6,003 bases of DNA, taken from Susulua sp964536195. GTDB taxonomy: Bacteria > Omnitrophota > Gorgyraeia > Duberdicusellales > 4484-171. Positions 5,417 through 6,003 of the stretch are shown here, in pieces; the first letter of the stretch is position 1, and every line of letters begins with the position of its first letter. The stretch lies in contig CAZHVO010000064.1 of NCBI GenBank assembly GCA_964536195.1, forward strand, positions 1-6,003, read 5' to 3'. The position numbers were made by a program, and so were the translations under genes. The notes under the pieces are model-generated. The model ran no database searches. It was given only the letters and a program-made list of their open reading frames with translations, and was not told where the DNA came from.

Positions 5417-6003
5417 ATGGGTTTAAAGGAAGAAATAAGAGAGTTAATTCAGTTACAGGAAATTGATACTCAAATTTATGAGTTGCAAGAGAAAAAAAAT
5501 GAGACCCTACCTGTCCGACTGAAAGAGATAAAAAAGGAATTTGAGGAAACAAGCAAGAACTCCACCAGCGCTGAAGAAAAGCTAAAAAGCTTGCAACTAG
5601 AGAAAAAAGATAAAGAAATTGAATTAGCCACCAAAGAAGAAGGACTAAAGAAACTTCAGACTCAGCTCTATCAATTAAAAACTAATAAAGAATATCAAGC
5701 TATGCTTACCGAAATCGGATCGCATAAGGCTGATATATCGGTAGCTGAAGAAGGTGTCTTAACAGTGATGGACAAGCTTGAGAAGGCAAAAAAAGAGTGT
5801 GCAGTCCAAAAAGAAGCCTTAAGCCAAGAGGAAAAAGCTTTTAAGGGTGAAGAAGAGAAGATTGCTTTAACGATAAGAGAGGCTGAGGCTGAAATAAGTA
5901 GTTTTGAAACCAAAAGAAAAGCCCTTATTGGGGGAATAGACAAAGAGATTCTGGCTACATATGAGCGTTTGTTGAATTCGCTTCAGGGTTTAGCTTTAGT
6001 TCC
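5417..6003 (+). CDS. CT398/FlgZ-like coiled-coil protein with predicted C-terminal zinc ribbon (3' end outside window)
   Basis: The first 195 codons are visible and open to the edge. The visible part is almost all long coiled coil, rich in Glu and Lys, starting MGLKEEIRELIQLQEIDTQI. The motif NKEYQAMLTEI (90-100) after a hairpin-like turn is the hallmark of the CT398/FlgZ (HP0958, DUF164) family, which is about 240-250 residues with a C-terminal CxxC...CxxC zinc ribbon. That ribbon would lie past the window, so it is predicted, not seen. Family members bind sigma-54 or secretion/flagellar components in Chlamydia and Helicobacter; in most other bacteria the role is unknown. The ATG 5417 has no good Shine-Dalgarno sequence, but the next Met is at codon 96, after much of the conserved region. 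It lies 41 nt after tRNA-Val and may be read through from the tRNA promoter. Confidence 0.85.
   Translation, partial: MGLKEEIRELIQLQEIDTQIYELQEKKNETLPVRLKEIKKEFEETSKNSTSAEEKLKSLQLEKKDKEIELATKEEGLKKLQTQLYQLKTNKEYQAMLTEIGSHKADISVAEEGVLTVMDKLEKAKKECAVQKEALSQEEKAFKGEEEKIALTIREAEAEISSFETKRKALIGGIDKEILATYERLLNSLQGLALV

Noticed and set aside
5695..5943. Minus-strand open frame near the right edge
   Set aside because: Antisense to the coiled-coil gene; serine/alanine-rich low-complexity product typical of the reverse of Lys/Glu-rich DNA.

Overview
The window is chromosomal and AT-rich. It carries dense housekeeping genes from what looks like an anaerobic, Gram-negative-type bacterium. The signs are a pyruvate:ferredoxin oxidoreductase beta subunit next to a small ferredoxin (anaerobic pyruvate metabolism), a membrane-anchored PpiD/SurA-like chaperone (an envelope with a periplasm), and a CT398/FlgZ-type coiled-coil protein. 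The overall impression is of an uncultured lineage such as Omnitrophota. That placement rests on gene content and style only and is weak. There is no phage, plasmid, transposase gene or CRISPR array.

Layout. 2-865 (+): 3' part of porB, cut by the left edge, followed 30 nt later by a ferredoxin gene (896-1081). 1102-1172: an inverted repeat at the convergent junction, which also overlaps the stop codon of the next gene. 1172-2593 (-): a 473-residue PpiD/SurA-like protein. 2594-2815: a noncoding divergent region with several hairpins, a 15-bp direct repeat and two outward promoters. 2816-3183 (+): ssrA (tmRNA). 3248-4411 (+): an HD-GYP phosphodiesterase with a GTG start. 4451-4765 (+): an unrecognised lysine-rich 104-residue protein. 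4801-5118 (+): thioredoxin. 5191-5263 and 5302-5375 (+): two tRNA genes, Ile2 (CAT, inferred to be the lysidine type) and Val (CAC). 5417-6003 (+): start of a CT398/FlgZ-like coiled-coil protein, cut by the right edge.

How the genes relate. PorB and the ferredoxin plausibly work together: oxidation of pyruvate to acetyl-CoA and CO2 delivers electrons to the ferredoxin. The other genes share a neighbourhood, not an evident pathway: protein quality control (the PpiD-like chaperone and tmRNA rescue), c-di-GMP turnover, thiol redox and translation. HD-GYP, the 104-residue protein and trx are close enough (39 and 35 nt) to be one transcript.

I see no convincing new multi-gene system. The points most worth checking are an odd predicted tmRNA tag ending, a chaperone gene that looks leaderless, its two histidine-less parvulin-like repeats, and the palindromic repeat-like sequences in the intergenic regions.
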